Shown here one piece after another: positions 45,095 through 55,858 of a DNA stretch of 64,000 nt; position 1 is the first letter of the stretch; each line of letters opens with the position of its first letter. The stretch is taken from contig NZ_UGNX01000001.1 in the NCBI RefSeq assembly GCF_900452415.1, forward strand, positions 186,001 through 250,000, written 5' to 3'. The notes under the pieces were generated by a model. The model ran no database searches, was not told the DNA's origin, and saw nothing but the letters and a program-made list of their open reading frames with translations. The stretch is from Legionella cincinnatiensis (GTDB lineage: Bacteria; Pseudomonadota; Gammaproteobacteria; Legionellales; Legionellaceae). A program made the position numbers and the translations under genes.

Positions 45095-45570
45095 CAGTCT
45101 CTCCCTATTTTTTTCATGATGCGTGAGCGATCTCTTTGCCATTCGCGATCTTTAATTGTATCTCGCTTGTCATGTTCTTTTTTACCTTTGGCCAGAGCAA
45201 TTTTGATTTTTATTTTATTTTTTTTCCAATATAAAGACAGCGGTACTATGGTATAACCTTGGCGCTCGACACTTCCGATAAGTTGATTCAACTCTTTTCT
45301 ATTTAATAAAAGCTTTCGAGTACGGATTGGATCTGGAATGGTATGTGTAGAAGCTGTAATTAGTGGTTGAATTTGTGCTCCTAATAAAAACGCTTCACTA
45401 TTTTTTATAATAACATGTGAATCGGATAAATTAATTTTTCCTGCGCGCAAGCTTTTCACTTCCCAGCCTTCAAGTACAAGACCGGCTTCGTATTGCTCTT
45501 CAATAAAATAATCAAAACTTGCTTTTCGATTGAACACAATGGTTGAATCGGATTGTTTTTTGTTGGTCAT
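45094..45570 (-). CDS. smpB: SsrA-binding protein
   Basis: Binds tmRNA and rescues stalled ribosomes. 158 aa with family blocks [39 protein letters not shown], and the basic C-terminal tail [20 protein letters not shown]. The stop overlaps the bcp start (TGATG), so translation is coupled. It starts six bases after the trhO stop. ssrA itself is not in the window. Confidence 0.97.
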   Translation of the reverse strand: MTNKKQSDSTIVFNRKASFDYFIEEQYEAGLVLEGWEVKSLRAGKINLSDSHVIIKNSEAFLLGAQIQPLITASTHTIPDPIRTRKLLLNRKELNQLIGSVERQGYTIVPLSLYWKKNKIKIKIALAKGKKEHDKRDTIKDREWQRDRSRIMKKIGRD

Positions 45571-45575
45571 AAAAT

Positions 45576-46346
45576 TTATTCTTTAGCACGTTCTCGATCA
45601 TGCTTGTAATCTAGTGGTAATTGAGGATAGACCCTATTTAACTCTTGATCAACTGCCACTCGGTTATCAAAAACAAAGCATTGACCTTGCCAGAGCGATT
45701 CTTCTTTGGGCATTTGTTCCATATAATTAAGGATACCATCATGTAAATGAAAAACATTCTCAAAACCAAGTTCTTTTAAATAAGCAGTTGATTTTTCACA
45801 ACGTATACCGCCCGTACAAAACATGGCTATCTTTTTATCTTTTTTGTCAAGCAAACATTGTTGTACATATTCCGGAAAATCACGAAAATTTTCGGTATTA
45901 GGATTAATTGCGTTTTTGAATGTTCCTAATTCAAATTCATAATCATTACGAGTATCGATTAAGACAACATCAGGCTCCGAAATTAGTTCATTCCATTCCT
46001 GCGGGGTCAAATAAGTCCCTACAGTCTTCAATGGGTCTATATTTTTTATACCCATAGTCACGATTTCGTTGCGAAGTTTGACTTTAGATTTCTCAAAGGG
46101 ATTATCGTTATCAAACGTTTCTTTGAATTTTAAATCGGCTAAGGGTTTCTCTTTATGGATGAATTGATAAAAAAGATCCATTTGCTCTCGTGTGCCTGCA
46201 AAACTGCCATTAATTCCTTCGGATGCTAATATAATTGTGCCTTTAATACCGATTTCTTGCATTTTGGCCAATAAAGGTTGGCGCAAAGCTTCATAATTTT
46301 CTAAGGGAACAAATTTATAAAATGCAGCAATGACTATTTCTTTCAT
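45576..46346 (-). CDS. trhO: tRNA uridine(34) hydroxylase (rhodanese family)
   Basis: Hydroxylates U34 of certain tRNAs (the first step to cmo5U/mo5U) using O2. 256 aa, shorter than E. coli YceA/TrhO (350 aa) but with the same N-terminal acylphosphatase-like domain ([17 protein letters not shown]) and rhodanese loop [10 protein letters not shown] with the catalytic Cys. It heads the trhO-smpB-bcp run. The upstream gap (46347-46718) holds repeat element 46447-46603. Confidence 0.9.
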   Translation of the reverse strand: MKEIVIAAFYKFVPLENYEALRQPLLAKMQEIGIKGTIILASEGINGSFAGTREQMDLFYQFIHKEKPLADLKFKETFDNDNPFEKSKVKLRNEIVTMGIKNIDPLKTVGTYLTPQEWNELISEPDVVLIDTRNDYEFELGTFKNAINPNTENFRDFPEYVQQCLLDKKDKKIAMFCTGGIRCEKSTAYLKELGFENVFHLHDGILNYMEQMPKEESLWQGQCFVFDNRVAVDQELNRVYPQLPLDYKHDRERAKE

Positions 46347-46446
46347 GTACTACCTGACAATAGAAACAAAAATATTCAGCAAAAATTACCATTTACACAG
46401 AATTTAATCAATAGGCATGAATTAAATGCACTCAAGTTGGGCTTAA

Positions 46447-46603
46447 TTAACGTGAGTTTGACATAAAAGGCATAGAAATGTTTTTTAGGTCGCTAAACGA
46501 ACGTTATCCCATAAAATGCGTCGCATTGATACGGGATCCAGTTCCAAATAAAAACAGTTCGATATAAAAAATTACTTTATTTTTTATGTTGAACTCATGT
46601 TAA
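46447..46603. repeat. Palindromic element related to family B by its ends (family C)
   Basis: 157 bp from TTAACGTGAGTTTGACATAAA to TTTTTATGTTGAACTCATGTTAA; the ends are inverted repeats like those of family B (TTAACGTGAGTTTC), but the core is different (GCGTCGCATTGATACGGGATCC). Its right end is 27 bp before the -35 box of plaC. Confidence 0.7.
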
Positions 46604-46630
46604 ATATTAAGCAAAAATTAATTAAATGCG

Positions 46631-46660
46631 TTGACAAAAGCCAATCAGCGATCATACTGT
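46631..46660 (+). promoter_or_regulatory. Predicted sigma-70 promoter of plaC
   Basis: A perfect TTGACA (46631-46636) and TACTGT (46655-46660) at 18-base spacing, followed by TATATACC. The distance to the ATG is about 60 bases, and the ribosome site (AAGGAG) lies just before the start. Confidence 0.5.
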
Positions 46661-46718
46661 TATATACCAACACAGGTATTCGTGTTTTTCATACCCGCCG
46701 GGCTTATAAGGAGATAAT

Positions 46719-48017
46719 ATGGCACATTACATTAGGAAGTTACGTTGGTTTTTAGCCCTTTGTATTTTTATCCCATTAGTCAGTTTTGCCGCTACCCCTG
46801 TAAAATCTATGGTTGTTTTTGGTGATAGTTTGTCTGACACAGGCAATACCACACATTTGCTTAAAAGTTTACGTCAGGAAGAGGATCCCGCATTTTTAGT
46901 TGCACCATTTAAAATATTTGTATTGAACAAAATGGTTGAATTCGCCGAAGAATATTATGTTCCTCAAATGGTATTAGATTCAGGTATCGCCATTGTTACT
47001 GAATTTTTTGATAATCAGCTCGCACCTTATATTGCGAATTTAGTCAGTAAAGTCAAGATGGTTCCAGTATTACCAGGAAAACCTTATTGGAATTCAAGAT
47101 TCTCCAATGGGCAAGTGTGGAATGAATATTTAGCGAAAATGATTTCTATTGCTTCAGAAGATGAAGAAGTCTATTTGAACCGTGCGTTTGGCGGAAGTTG
47201 GTCAGCTACTTATGACTATCAATTAACGGTATGGAATTTAATTCGCCATCCACTAGGAACGATCAAAAACCTTATTGTGGGTAAGCTTGTTCCTCCAAGT
47301 CTAGGTTTAACTGTTCAGGCTTATTTATTAGAACATCCTTCTTTGAGTGATGAAACCGTATTTTTTGTTTTCTCAGGCAGCAATGATTACATCAATGTTT
47401 TGTTTTTTGAAGACAATTATAATACTGAAGTCATGAGTACTTATGTCGATAATGTTCTTTCAAGCACTGGTTCGGCAGTAATGAAATTAATGAAATCTGG
47501 AGCTCGTCGCTTTGTCATTATGGGATTACCTCATTTGGGAGATACTCCACGTGTAGTACAAACTACGGATAGAGAAGTTTTGAATAATGCAATCGATATG
47601 CACAATGAGCGGCTTCAAAACCGCATGCAAGAGTGGGCTAAAATCTATCCTAATGCAGATTTCCTCTATGTTGATATGCAAGAGTACATGGAAAGAGCTT
47701 TAAAAAATCCAGAAAACTATGGCTTTACTAATACTAAGGATGCATGTATTGATGTGAAGCTGCCTATGTATGATGCATTTCGTACCTCACCGTTTGCTCA
47801 TAACTATGTATTACGTTATGCGCAAGTGCTCCAATATAGAGATGAAAGCTTCGCTGCTGGAGATAAAAACTATCATGTTTGTGATGCTCCGGAGAGTTAT
47901 CTATTCTGGGATGAGATTCACCCAAGCACGCGAGCTCATGGATTAATAGCTTTTGAAGTATGTAATGCGATGAAAGATCATGGATATTCAGTGTCCTGTA
48001 AAAATCCTATTGAATAA
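46719..48017 (+). CDS. plaC: Secreted GDSL lipase/acyltransferase PlaC
   Basis: In L. pneumophila PlaC is a type-II-secreted phospholipase A and glycerophospholipid:cholesterol acyltransferase. Here 432 aa, near the PlaC length. Signal peptide ~1-24. GDSL block MVVFGDSLSDTGNT (Ser37), the FSGSNDYINV Asn block and DEIHPSTRAHG (Asp/His of the triad) are all present. The Cys-containing C-terminal region (DACIDVKL to HVCDAPES) could form the disulfide loop known from PlaC. AAGGAG precedes the ATG. The name rests on length, motifs and genus context; other GDSL paralogues such as PlaA are shorter. Confidence 0.85.
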   Translation: MAHYIRKLRWFLALCIFIPLVSFAATPVKSMVVFGDSLSDTGNTTHLLKSLRQEEDPAFLVAPFKIFVLNKMVEFAEEYYVPQMVLDSGIAIVTEFFDNQLAPYIANLVSKVKMVPVLPGKPYWNSRFSNGQVWNEYLAKMISIASEDEEVYLNRAFGGSWSATYDYQLTVWNLIRHPLGTIKNLIVGKLVPPSLGLTVQAYLLEHPSLSDETVFFVFSGSNDYINVLFFEDNYNTEVMSTYVDNVLSSTGSAVMKLMKSGARRFVIMGLPHLGDTPRVVQTTDREVLNNAIDMHNERLQNRMQEWAKIYPNADFLYVDMQEYMERALKNPENYGFTNTKDACIDVKLPMYDAFRTSPFAHNYVLRYAQVLQYRDESFAAGDKNYHVCDAPESYLFWDEIHPSTRAHGLIAFEVCNAMKDHGYSVSCKNPIE

Positions 48018-48435
48018 TTAAAGTGATCTGTATGTTGTAATTTATTAAGTTTTGCTGTCGTCGAAGCACACTGCCCATTTAACTTAATGGCAGTGTGCCT
48101 GAGGGGAGGATAACTAACTGGAGTTTAGGTTATTCTTGCTGTGTCTTGCTCACCTCTCAAACTACGAAACTATATCCCTCGCACCTTGTCCGCGGGGTCT
48201 GGCATTTTAGCGCGGTGCTTTTGGATTTAGGACAAGGCACAGAACGTCGAGTGTAGTGCTGGCTGGAGATGGGTGGAAGATTCAGCTTATTCTTGAGAGG
48301 ATAAATGTGATTTAAATCCTTTCTGATTCTTTGAGCAAGCGTGTTAGTGATTTATTCATGTTTATGGCATAATTCCTGTTTTTTTATTGATTCATGTATC
48401 GTTCAACTACGGTTTAGTGAAACGAGGAGTAGGTT
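48018..48435. other. Intergenic ~418 bp, no gene seen
   Basis: Between plaC and glmS. Imperfect inverted arms GCACCTTGTCC (48181-48191) and GGACAAGGCAC (48230-48240) frame a ~38-base loop. CATAAT near 48368 could be a -10 box for glmS, with a poor -35. No coding frame is convincing. Confidence 0.4.
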
Positions 48436-50250
48436 ATGTGTGGAATAATCGGCGCTGTATCTGAAAGGGATATTAGTAAAATTTTACTCGAAGGTTTGCG
48501 ACGTTTAGAATATAGAGGTTATGATTCTGCTGGTATTGCGGTAATTGATAATCATGGACATTTAAAGCGCGTACGAATTCAGGGTAAGGTACAAAATTTA
48601 GCCGATGCCATGCAAGAAACTGCCGTTATGGGAAATACCGGAATTGCCCATACACGATGGGCTACACATGGCAAGCCTTCAGAACAAAATGCGCATCCTC
48701 ATTTATCTCATGACCAAATTGCTTTGGTACATAATGGGATTATTGAAAATCATGAAAAGCTGCGTCACGAATTAATCACCAGAGGATATCTGTTTACTTC
48801 TGAAACAGATACGGAAGTTGCTGCTCATTTAATTCATTATCACTATCTTCAAAGTGAACATTTACTTACTGCCGTACAGGCTGCTGCAGCAGAAATGCAT
48901 GGTGCTTTTGCTTTAGGTGTCATCCATCAACAAAGACCTCTGGAATTAGTTGCTGTTCGTAAGGGAAGTCCTTTGGTTGTTGGGATGGGCATTGGTGAAA
49001 ATTTCATTGCATCTGATAGCTTGGCATTAAAAGCTTTTGCACAATCAGTCTTTTATTTAGAGGAAGGTGATAGTGCGTTTATTACTGCCAAAGGCGTTGT
49101 CATTTATAATTCATCAAATGCAATTGTTGAGCGTCCTTCTCATCTTTTAACGAGTAATGCCGAAATTGTCACTAAAGGTCCCTATCGACACTTCATGCTC
49201 AAAGAGATCTTTGAACAATCTAAAGTTCTGGCTGATACTATAGAGGGTCGAGTGAGCACTGTCGATGTGCTTAGAGCCAGTTTTGGCGAACGGGCTTCGC
49301 GTGTGTTTCCGTTAATTAAACAAATTCACATTGTTGCTTGTGGTACTAGTTATCATGCGGGGATGGTTGCTAAATATTGGTTGGAGTCTCTAGCTGGGTT
49401 ACCCACGCAAGTTGAAATCGCTAGTGAATATCGTTATCGTGAGGTGGTAGTTCCTAAAGATTCATTGTTTATCACTATTTCCCAATCAGGTGAAACAGCG
49501 GATACTCTTGCTGCCTTACAGAAGGCAAAGAATATGTCCTATTTAGCCAGTTTGGCTATTTGTAATGTGGCAACGAGCACTTTAGTAAGAGAAGCTGATT
49601 GTGTTTTTCTAACAAGGGCAGGTGTCGAGATTGGTGTAGCGTCTACCAAGGCTTTTACTACTCAATTAGCTGCGCTTTTGATGTTAGCTACGGCTCTTTG
49701 TCATGATAGTCGAGCTAACGAGGTCCTCAAACAATTACAAGAGCTGCCTGGGTGTTGTGAGCGGGTACTAAAGATGAATGGAGAAATTGAAGGCTTAGCC
49801 TCTCTATTTGTGAATAAAGCGCACGCCTTATTTCTAGGACGTGGCGTTGAATATCCAGTTGCTTTAGAAGGTGCATTAAAGCTTAAAGAAATTTCTTATA
49901 TTCACGCTGAAGCTTATCCTTCCGGTGAGTTAAAACATGGGCCACTCGCTTTAGTTGATGAGAACATGCCAGTTGTGGCTATTGCTCCTAATGATGAGCT
50001 GCTCGATAAGTTAAAATCTAATTTGCATGAAGTAAGTGCGCGGGGTGGCCAATTATTTGTTTTTGTGGATGACAGCCAAAGCTGGCGGACAAATGGAGCT
50101 CACTTAATTAAGATTCCTTCTTGTGGTTCTTGGATTGCGCCTATAATTTACACGATTCCTTTACAGTTATTGGCCTATCATGTTGCTGTTGTTAAAGGTA
50201 CAGATGTGGATCAGCCACGTAATCTTGCCAAATCAGTAACTGTTGAGTGA
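48436..50250 (+). CDS. glmS: Glutamine--fructose-6-phosphate aminotransferase
   Basis: First step to glucosamine-6-P and UDP-GlcNAc. 604 aa. N-terminal glutaminase starts MCGIIGAVS with the Cys nucleophile after Met removal; HTRWATHGKPSEQNAHPH and VHNGIIENHEKLR are intact. Two SIS sugar domains (~285-410, ~455-600; SQSGETADTLAAL, EAYPSGELKHGPLALV) and the usual C-terminal VDQPRNLAKSVTVE. An aggag ribosome site precedes the ATG. No ribozyme or riboswitch was seen upstream. glmU is at 15922. Confidence 0.97.
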   Translation: MCGIIGAVSERDISKILLEGLRRLEYRGYDSAGIAVIDNHGHLKRVRIQGKVQNLADAMQETAVMGNTGIAHTRWATHGKPSEQNAHPHLSHDQIALVHNGIIENHEKLRHELITRGYLFTSETDTEVAAHLIHYHYLQSEHLLTAVQAAAAEMHGAFALGVIHQQRPLELVAVRKGSPLVVGMGIGENFIASDSLALKAFAQSVFYLEEGDSAFITAKGVVIYNSSNAIVERPSHLLTSNAEIVTKGPYRHFMLKEIFEQSKVLADTIEGRVSTVDVLRASFGERASRVFPLIKQIHIVACGTSYHAGMVAKYWLESLAGLPTQVEIASEYRYREVVVPKDSLFITISQSGETADTLAALQKAKNMSYLASLAICNVATSTLVREADCVFLTRAGVEIGVASTKAFTTQLAALLMLATALCHDSRANEVLKQLQELPGCCERVLKMNGEIEGLASLFVNKAHALFLGRGVEYPVALEGALKLKEISYIHAEAYPSGELKHGPLALVDENMPVVAIAPNDELLDKLKSNLHEVSARGGQLFVFVDDSQSWRTNGAHLIKIPSCGSWIAPIIYTIPLQLLAYHVAVVKGTDVDQPRNLAKSVTVE

Positions 50251-50434
50251 TAATGTGGCGTTTTTTATAAGTCATCCTTAATTGGTTTTCCTTCTTTTTA
50301 TTCTTAAAAAGAGAGAAATGTAGTTGTGTAATTTGGGTAAAGATAAGCTATGACGTATCTTTGCCAGTTGCATGAGATGAAGATTTAGGGTGAGATAGTT
50401 AATTGTTATCTATTTATGTGTTACGGGGATGTAA

Positions 50435-52780
50435 ATGACTCAAGAGATGTTGGGATTAGCTGCAATTATTGCGCAAGAAATTAAAGTTAAGCCAGCGCAG
50501 GTAGAGGCGGCCATTCGTCTGCTGAACGAGGGGGCAACAGTTCCTTTTATTGCTCGTTATCGCAAGGAAGCTACTGAAGGACTTGATGATATACAATTAC
50601 GTTTTATTGATGAGCGCGTGCTTTATTTGCGTGAATTAGATGAGCGTCGTGCGGTGGTTTTACAGTCAATCCGTGAACAAGAAAAATTAACTCCTGAACT
50701 TGAAAAGAGCATTTTAGCTGCAGACACCAAAACGCGACTTGAAGATTTATATTTGCCGTTCAGGCCTAAACGTCGTACTAAAGCACAGATTGCCGTAGAG
50801 GCGGGATTAGATCCATTAGCCCAAAAGCTTTGGCAAAATGCAGATCTGGATCCCGAAGAGCAAGCTGCAAATTTTGTTAACCCTGACGCGGGAGTTGAGG
50901 ATGCCAAGGCCGCGTTAGAAGGGGCACGCCATATATTAATGGAGCATTTTGCTGAAGATGCAGATTTGATTAATGAATTACGTGAATATTTATGGCAACA
51001 CGGTATTGTTAAATCAACAGGCAGTGCCAAGAAAAAAGAAACAATAAACAAATTTTCAGATTATTTTGATTATTCTGAGGCAATTAAAAAAATTCCATCC
51101 CACCGTGCTTTAGCATTATTTCGCGGACGTCGCGAAGGTGTTTTACAAGTGAGCTTGATTTTACCTGAGCATGATCTTTCTTACGGTGAAAATAAGGTTG
51201 CAACCTATTTTCATATCGCTGATCGCCAAAGAAAGGCGGACAGCTGGTTGCTCGAAACGGTACGTCTTACATGGAAAATCAAATTATTTACTAAGCTTGA
51301 ACTCGAATTACTTACTCGTTTACGTGAAATGGCAGATGAAGAAGCGATTAAAGTTTTTTCTAGGAATTTACGTGACTTATTGCTTGCAGCCCCCGCTGGT
51401 CCTAAAATTACCATTGGACTGGATCCTGGAATTAGAACAGGAGTTAAAGCGGTTGTAGTTGATGATACAGGTAAGTTGCTGGATTACACGGTTGTTTTTC
51501 CATTTGCCCCCCAAAACGAATGGCATTCAGCAATTACTGACTTAGCGAAACTCGCTGCAAAATATCATGTTAATCTCATTAGTATTGGTAATGGAACAGG
51601 TTCCCGTGAAACGGAACGCTTAGTTTCTGAACTCATCAAAATGTATCCCGATTTGAAGCTTAATAAAGTGATCGTGAGTGAAGCAGGGGCATCTGTATAT
51701 TCTGCTTCGGAAATTGCTTCGCAAGAGTTTCCTGATTTGGATGTAACATTAAGAGGAGCCGTTTCTATTGCGAGACGCTTACAGGATCCTCTTGCAGAAT
51801 TGGTAAAAATCGAAGCCAAATCAATCGGTGTGGGCCAGTACCAGCATGATGTCAATCAAACTCGCTTGGCTCGATGCCTTGATGGTGTTGTTGAAGATTG
51901 TGTCAATGCGGTAGGAGTGGATGTAAATACGGCTTCAGCAGCTTTGTTATCCCACGTTTCTGGTCTTAATGAAACTTTAGCTAAAAATATAGTACTCTAT
52001 CGTGATGAACATGGCGCATTTAAAAATAGGATGGAATTAAAGAATATCAGTCGTATGGGCGATAAAGCCTTTCAACAAGCAGCTGGGTTTTTACGCATTA
52101 TGGATGGTGATAATCCTCTGGATGCATCTTGTGTCCACCCAGAAGCGTATTCATTAGTTGAAAAAATTATTGCTAATAGAAAAGTGGATATAAAAAATCT
52201 AATTGGTAATAAAGAAGAATTACGTAGCGTGAATGCAGAGCAATTTGTTGACGAACAATTTGGTTTACCAACCATTAAAGATGTGTTGAGTGAGTTGGAA
52301 AAGCCAGGTCGTGATCCCAGACCTGAATTTAAGACGGCACAATTTAAAGAAGGTATTGAAGATATTGAGCATTTGCAAGAAGGTATGATTCTTGAAGGTG
52401 TGGTCAGTAATGTGACTAACTTTGGCGCTTTTATTGATATTGGTGTACATCAGGATGGCTTAGTTCATATTTCGGCAATGACGCATAAATTTATTTCAGA
52501 CCCACGTACTGTAGTGAAAGCTGGTGATATTGTAACAGTTAAGGTAATCGAAATAGATAAAGAAAGAAAACGTATTGGCTTGAGTATGAAATTAGAAGAT
52601 GAACCGTTAAGTACCCCAGTGAGAAAAACAGTGAAAGCTTCTGAAACAAAGAAAGTGCCTCAGAGTAAAAAATCAGAACATAAGAAAAAACCGGAAATGG
52701 GTAAAAAAGAACCCGTGAAAAAAACTGTATTTAATACAGCAATGGCCGATGCATTAGCTAAATTAAAACGAAATCAATAA
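50435..52780 (+). CDS. tex: Tex-type S1 RNA-binding transcription accessory protein
   Basis: Nucleic-acid-binding protein of the Tex family, involved in transcription and gene expression. 781 aa: N-terminal helical region, YqgF/RNase-H-like fold (~325-450; [19 protein letters not shown]), HhH motifs (~490-560; [18 protein letters not shown]), S1 domain (~650-715; [21 protein letters not shown]), and a basic Lys-rich tail (~720-781). All expected parts are present. Confidence 0.95.
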   Translation: MTQEMLGLAAIIAQEIKVKPAQVEAAIRLLNEGATVPFIARYRKEATEGLDDIQLRFIDERVLYLRELDERRAVVLQSIREQEKLTPELEKSILAADTKTRLEDLYLPFRPKRRTKAQIAVEAGLDPLAQKLWQNADLDPEEQAANFVNPDAGVEDAKAALEGARHILMEHFAEDADLINELREYLWQHGIVKSTGSAKKKETINKFSDYFDYSEAIKKIPSHRALALFRGRREGVLQVSLILPEHDLSYGENKVATYFHIADRQRKADSWLLETVRLTWKIKLFTKLELELLTRLREMADEEAIKVFSRNLRDLLLAAPAGPKITIGLDPGIRTGVKAVVVDDTGKLLDYTVVFPFAPQNEWHSAITDLAKLAAKYHVNLISIGNGTGSRETERLVSELIKMYPDLKLNKVIVSEAGASVYSASEIASQEFPDLDVTLRGAVSIARRLQDPLAELVKIEAKSIGVGQYQHDVNQTRLARCLDGVVEDCVNAVGVDVNTASAALLSHVSGLNETLAKNIVLYRDEHGAFKNRMELKNISRMGDKAFQQAAGFLRIMDGDNPLDASCVHPEAYSLVEKIIANRKVDIKNLIGNKEELRSVNAEQFVDEQFGLPTIKDVLSELEKPGRDPRPEFKTAQFKEGIEDIEHLQEGMILEGVVSNVTNFGAFIDIGVHQDGLVHISAMTHKFISDPRTVVKAGDIVTVKVIEIDKERKRIGLSMKLEDEPLSTPVRKTVKASETKKVPQSKKSEHKKKPEMGKKEPVKKTVFNTAMADALAKLKRNQ

Positions 52781-52908
52781 AGAGTCATGCAGCTAAAGCC
52801 CTATAGCCAAAAGCGAAGAGGTTACCCCACAGCTTGTTTGCGGTGTCCAAGTGATTCTTGGAGGCCGCGAATAAGCCTTGAGGGTTCCACCCGAAATTTG
52901 ACTGTAAC

Positions 52909-53023
52909 TTTTCGTATAAGAGGATGTGGTTTTACTTCGAATCGTTCGGGCAGAGGAAGCGCGTAGCGCTGTCTCGAAGCCTTAGCACGAATTTTCAAGT
53001 TCTGGATCATGGCTTCGAGATGG
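52909..53023. repeat. Partial family-B palindromic element
   Basis: TTTCGTATAAGAGGATGTGGTTTTA matches the inner end of copy 2 (31401-31430, inverse), followed by the core GTTCGGGCAGAGGAAGCGCG and CATGGCTTCGAGATGG. The outer TIRs are missing, so this is a decayed or truncated copy between tex and the thioesterase gene. The remaining sequence 52781-53202 holds no gene. Confidence 0.6.
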
Positions 53024-53202
53024 AATCTGGATCTAAATAGATTCTGCCATCATTCTACGTACTGGGCATAAAGCTCGGTACGTAGAGGTTTTAATTTAGT
53101 GAGATTTTCTCAGGAATAAGTCGCGGGGCAGTAGAGTAAAGATGAATTGAATGACAAGCAAATTCATTTTGATTTTATCGATATATAAATACGGTGGAAA
53201 TA

Positions 53203-53586
53203 ATGAGCAATACTCCAAAGGGAGACCTCGCAATCCAAACTTTGGCAATGCCAGCAAATACCAATGCTAATGGTGATATTTTTGGCGGATGGATAGTTTC
53301 GCAGATGGATTTAGCAGCAGGAATCTTAGCAAAAAGATTAGCCCTAGGGCGTGTGGCAACAATTGCTATCCATTCCATGAGTTTCTTAAAGCCGGTTCAT
53401 GTTGGTGATCTTGTGAGTTGTTATGTGAATTTGATAAAACAAGGTAATACTTCCATGACGATTTGCGTTGAAGTATGGGCCCATCCTGCGACTCAAAGAG
53501 AAGCATATCAAGTTACTGAAGGTGTTTTTGTTTTTGTGGCTTTAGATGAAAAAGGTAGACCAAGACAGGTGCCTAAGCAAACATGA
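53203..53586 (+). CDS. Acyl-CoA thioesterase, YciA/hotdog type
   Basis: 127 aa from ATG 53203 (GGTGGA upstream; a GTG at 53194 is the alternative). Single hotdog domain with the YciA-like NANGDIFGGWIVSQMDLAAG active-site loop and HSMSFLKPVHVGDLVSCY. It should hydrolyse short- to medium-chain acyl-CoA in the cytoplasm. The stop overlaps the next gene in an ATGA (53583-53586), so the two are likely translated together. Confidence 0.92.
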   Translation: MSNTPKGDLAIQTLAMPANTNANGDIFGGWIVSQMDLAAGILAKRLALGRVATIAIHSMSFLKPVHVGDLVSCYVNLIKQGNTSMTICVEVWAHPATQREAYQVTEGVFVFVALDEKGRPRQVPKQT

Positions 53587-55217
53587 CCAGTAATTCCCCA
53601 GAGCTGTATCGTTTATTAACCGAAATGGCGACGTTGATTGAGCAAAATTCTGAGCCTGATCCCCAATTGTATCTTCTATTTTTCCAGCAGCCAGAACTTG
53701 CTTTTAAGCTCATCGATATTATTAATAATCTAGAAGAAAAGTTAGATGAAGGACTTTCGGTTTATTCTGCTTGTGTTTTTGCTTTGGATATTTGTGTTGC
53801 TCAATTACAAGGTGCTGCGGAATCAAATAAAATCAGTGCTAAGACATTAACACAATTAATGGATCATTTAACTGAACTTATCAACTCTCAAAAACATACG
53901 TTAAGTTTTTGGTTACCTATATTAAATTCTTTTTATGAGTCTCATGTTGAGCTCACCGATGATTTAAGAAATGCTTATTATGATTTGGCCAGTGAAGAAG
54001 ACGAATTAATTAATGAAGGTGAACCTGTATCTCATTTAGATGCCATTCGTGATTTAATTCATGAATTGTCTGATCTTTCTGTTTTTGATATCGCCGAAAA
54101 TTTCTTTGCTCAAAGCTATGCTATGCCCGCTGATTTTTTTGCTGATCTTATCGTTGATCTATACAGCATCGAAGAAGGGGGCGATATTGCCTTACTCATA
54201 TTATTGCATCCAAAGGCTGAAGTGCGTGAAATAGCTATTGCAACCATGGGCCAAGTTATAGATAGAGTTACTCTAACCTCTATTTCCCTCTCACGATTGC
54301 AGACCATTAAGTATTGGTATCCTGAAAATTACCACTCGCTTTTTGATTCTTGGATAAAAGTACAACGGAGAAAAGGAGTCGTATTTGCTCCTGAGCCTGA
54401 AATGACTCATGCGATCATCAGAGCAACGGAAGTAGATGGTAGCGGTTCTCAAGGTGTTTTTCTTCATCTACGTAAAACTAGAAAAAATAGACTTTGTGGA
54501 TTATTGCTCAAATATGAGCTAGGTCTTAAAGATGCATGGATAACGCCTGCAATTTCATCAAAAGATGTGAAAGATTATTACAAACAAGCTTTTGATGAGA
54601 ATGTGACCTTACGCGAGGTTGATTTATCTTATTTTACCATGATTGTAGAACATTTTCTGGCAGTAACCGTAGAACACGGTGAAATACCCAATATCTATTT
54701 TTTAGAAATTCAAGAGTTACTCGGAATTCGTTTACGGCCGCAAAAATTAGACTTAGAATACTTATTTGGCCAATTAGGCATTCAAATTACTCCTTTTACT
54801 CAAGAAGTAATTAAAGAGTCTTTACAGCGTTCAAAATCGTGGCTTAAGAGTAAATCCTTTACTGAATCTTGGTATTTGGAAAATCCTCTAATCGATAAAA
54901 TAGTCAATCACAACAGCAGTTTTGTTGATGGGATTAGAGTTTGCCGTATGAAAGAAGCTATGGATGCAGTATTTAGTGAAGAGATGGAGTTACATCGCGC
55001 TAAATGGCAGTTTCACTTTTTATGGGTTGCTTTATGGATGAAGGCTAAAGAAAAAAGAAATGAAAAAATATGGCGAGATAGCTTTCTTATCGCTTATTCA
55101 ATTCATGAGGGGGTACCGCTTAAAGAGATTCCGGTGATGCAAGAGATTTGTCGGCAAACGGTAATTAATAGCGTAGAAACCATGCAAGAGAGAAGAACTC
55201 ATTTGAGCCAGGAGTGA
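53583..55217 (+). CDS. Unrecognised 544-residue helical protein
   Basis: Starts by ATGA overlap with the thioesterase gene and ends nine bases before ribE, so it is embedded in an operon. The protein is largely helical, with no signal peptide or membrane span. The N-terminal ~200 residues are acidic repeated helices (DIINNLEEKLDEGLSVYSACV); residues ~210-330 include VREIAIATMGQVIDR and a charged GVFLHLRKTRKNRL; the C-terminus is again helical. Some of this looks HEAT-like, but no family is recognised. Its place beside core metabolic genes argues for a conserved housekeeping role rather than a secreted effector. Confidence 0.75.
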   Translation: MTSNSPELYRLLTEMATLIEQNSEPDPQLYLLFFQQPELAFKLIDIINNLEEKLDEGLSVYSACVFALDICVAQLQGAAESNKISAKTLTQLMDHLTELINSQKHTLSFWLPILNSFYESHVELTDDLRNAYYDLASEEDELINEGEPVSHLDAIRDLIHELSDLSVFDIAENFFAQSYAMPADFFADLIVDLYSIEEGGDIALLILLHPKAEVREIAIATMGQVIDRVTLTSISLSRLQTIKYWYPENYHSLFDSWIKVQRRKGVVFAPEPEMTHAIIRATEVDGSGSQGVFLHLRKTRKNRLCGLLLKYELGLKDAWITPAISSKDVKDYYKQAFDENVTLREVDLSYFTMIVEHFLAVTVEHGEIPNIYFLEIQELLGIRLRPQKLDLEYLFGQLGIQITPFTQEVIKESLQRSKSWLKSKSFTESWYLENPLIDKIVNHNSSFVDGIRVCRMKEAMDAVFSEEMELHRAKWQFHFLWVALWMKAKEKRNEKIWRDSFLIAYSIHEGVPLKEIPVMQEICRQTVINSVETMQERRTHLSQE

Positions 55218-55226
55218 GAGAAACCC

Positions 55227-55841
55227 ATGTTTACTGGAATAATTGAAAGAAAAGGCGTTGTAATTAGTAATTGGAGTCAAGATGGTGCTAATCGATTGGT
55301 TATCTCATCCACTTTTGAACAATTACAAGTAGGAGAAAGTATTGCGGTTAATGGTGTCTGTTTAACCTTATTACCTTCTGATGGTTCTGATTTGTGCTTT
55401 GATGTTTCTCCTGAAACGTTGAGTCGAACTACTTTAGGTCGTTTAGGAGCAGATGATGAAGTGAATTTAGAACGCGCCATGCTCGCATCCACACGTTTTG
55501 GTGGTCATTATGTGAGTGGGCATGTAGATACAAGAGCCCAAGTTCATTCTATGAAGCAGATGAATGATTTTGTTGAAATAGAACTTAGCGGGTTTGATTC
55601 TAATGCAATGTTGTATTTAATTCCTAAAGGGAGTATTACTGTTGAAGGGGTGAGTTTAACGATTAATTCGGTTGCTGATCAACGCATTCACTTAATGCTT
55701 GTTCCACACACATTAGTGAACACTACCTTGAGCTTTTTAAAGCCAGGGCAAGAAGTAAATATTGAGTTTGACTACCTTGCTCGTATTGTTGCTTATCAAT
55801 TGCAAGTTGCAGGAAAATTAAACGCTCAGATCTCGTTATGA
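55227..55841 (+). CDS. ribE: Riboflavin synthase, alpha chain
   Basis: Dismutates two 6,7-dimethyl-8-ribityllumazine molecules into riboflavin. 204 aa with two lumazine-binding halves: MFTGIIERKG ... SIAVNGVCLTLLP and FGGHYVSGHVDTRAQVHSM ... GSITVEGVSLTINSV. The two-halves layout and the start MFTGII are diagnostic. It lies after the 544-residue gene with a nine-base gap. No FMN riboswitch was seen. Confidence 0.95.
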   Translation: MFTGIIERKGVVISNWSQDGANRLVISSTFEQLQVGESIAVNGVCLTLLPSDGSDLCFDVSPETLSRTTLGRLGADDEVNLERAMLASTRFGGHYVSGHVDTRAQVHSMKQMNDFVEIELSGFDSNAMLYLIPKGSITVEGVSLTINSVADQRIHLMLVPHTLVNTTLSFLKPGQEVNIEFDYLARIVAYQLQVAGKLNAQISL

Positions 55842-55858
55842 ATTAAAAGGAGTAGTTC

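Noticed and set aside
48018-48435. glmS ribozyme upstream of glmS
   Set aside because: The conserved ribozyme core was not recognised; such ribozymes are typical of Gram-positive bacteria.
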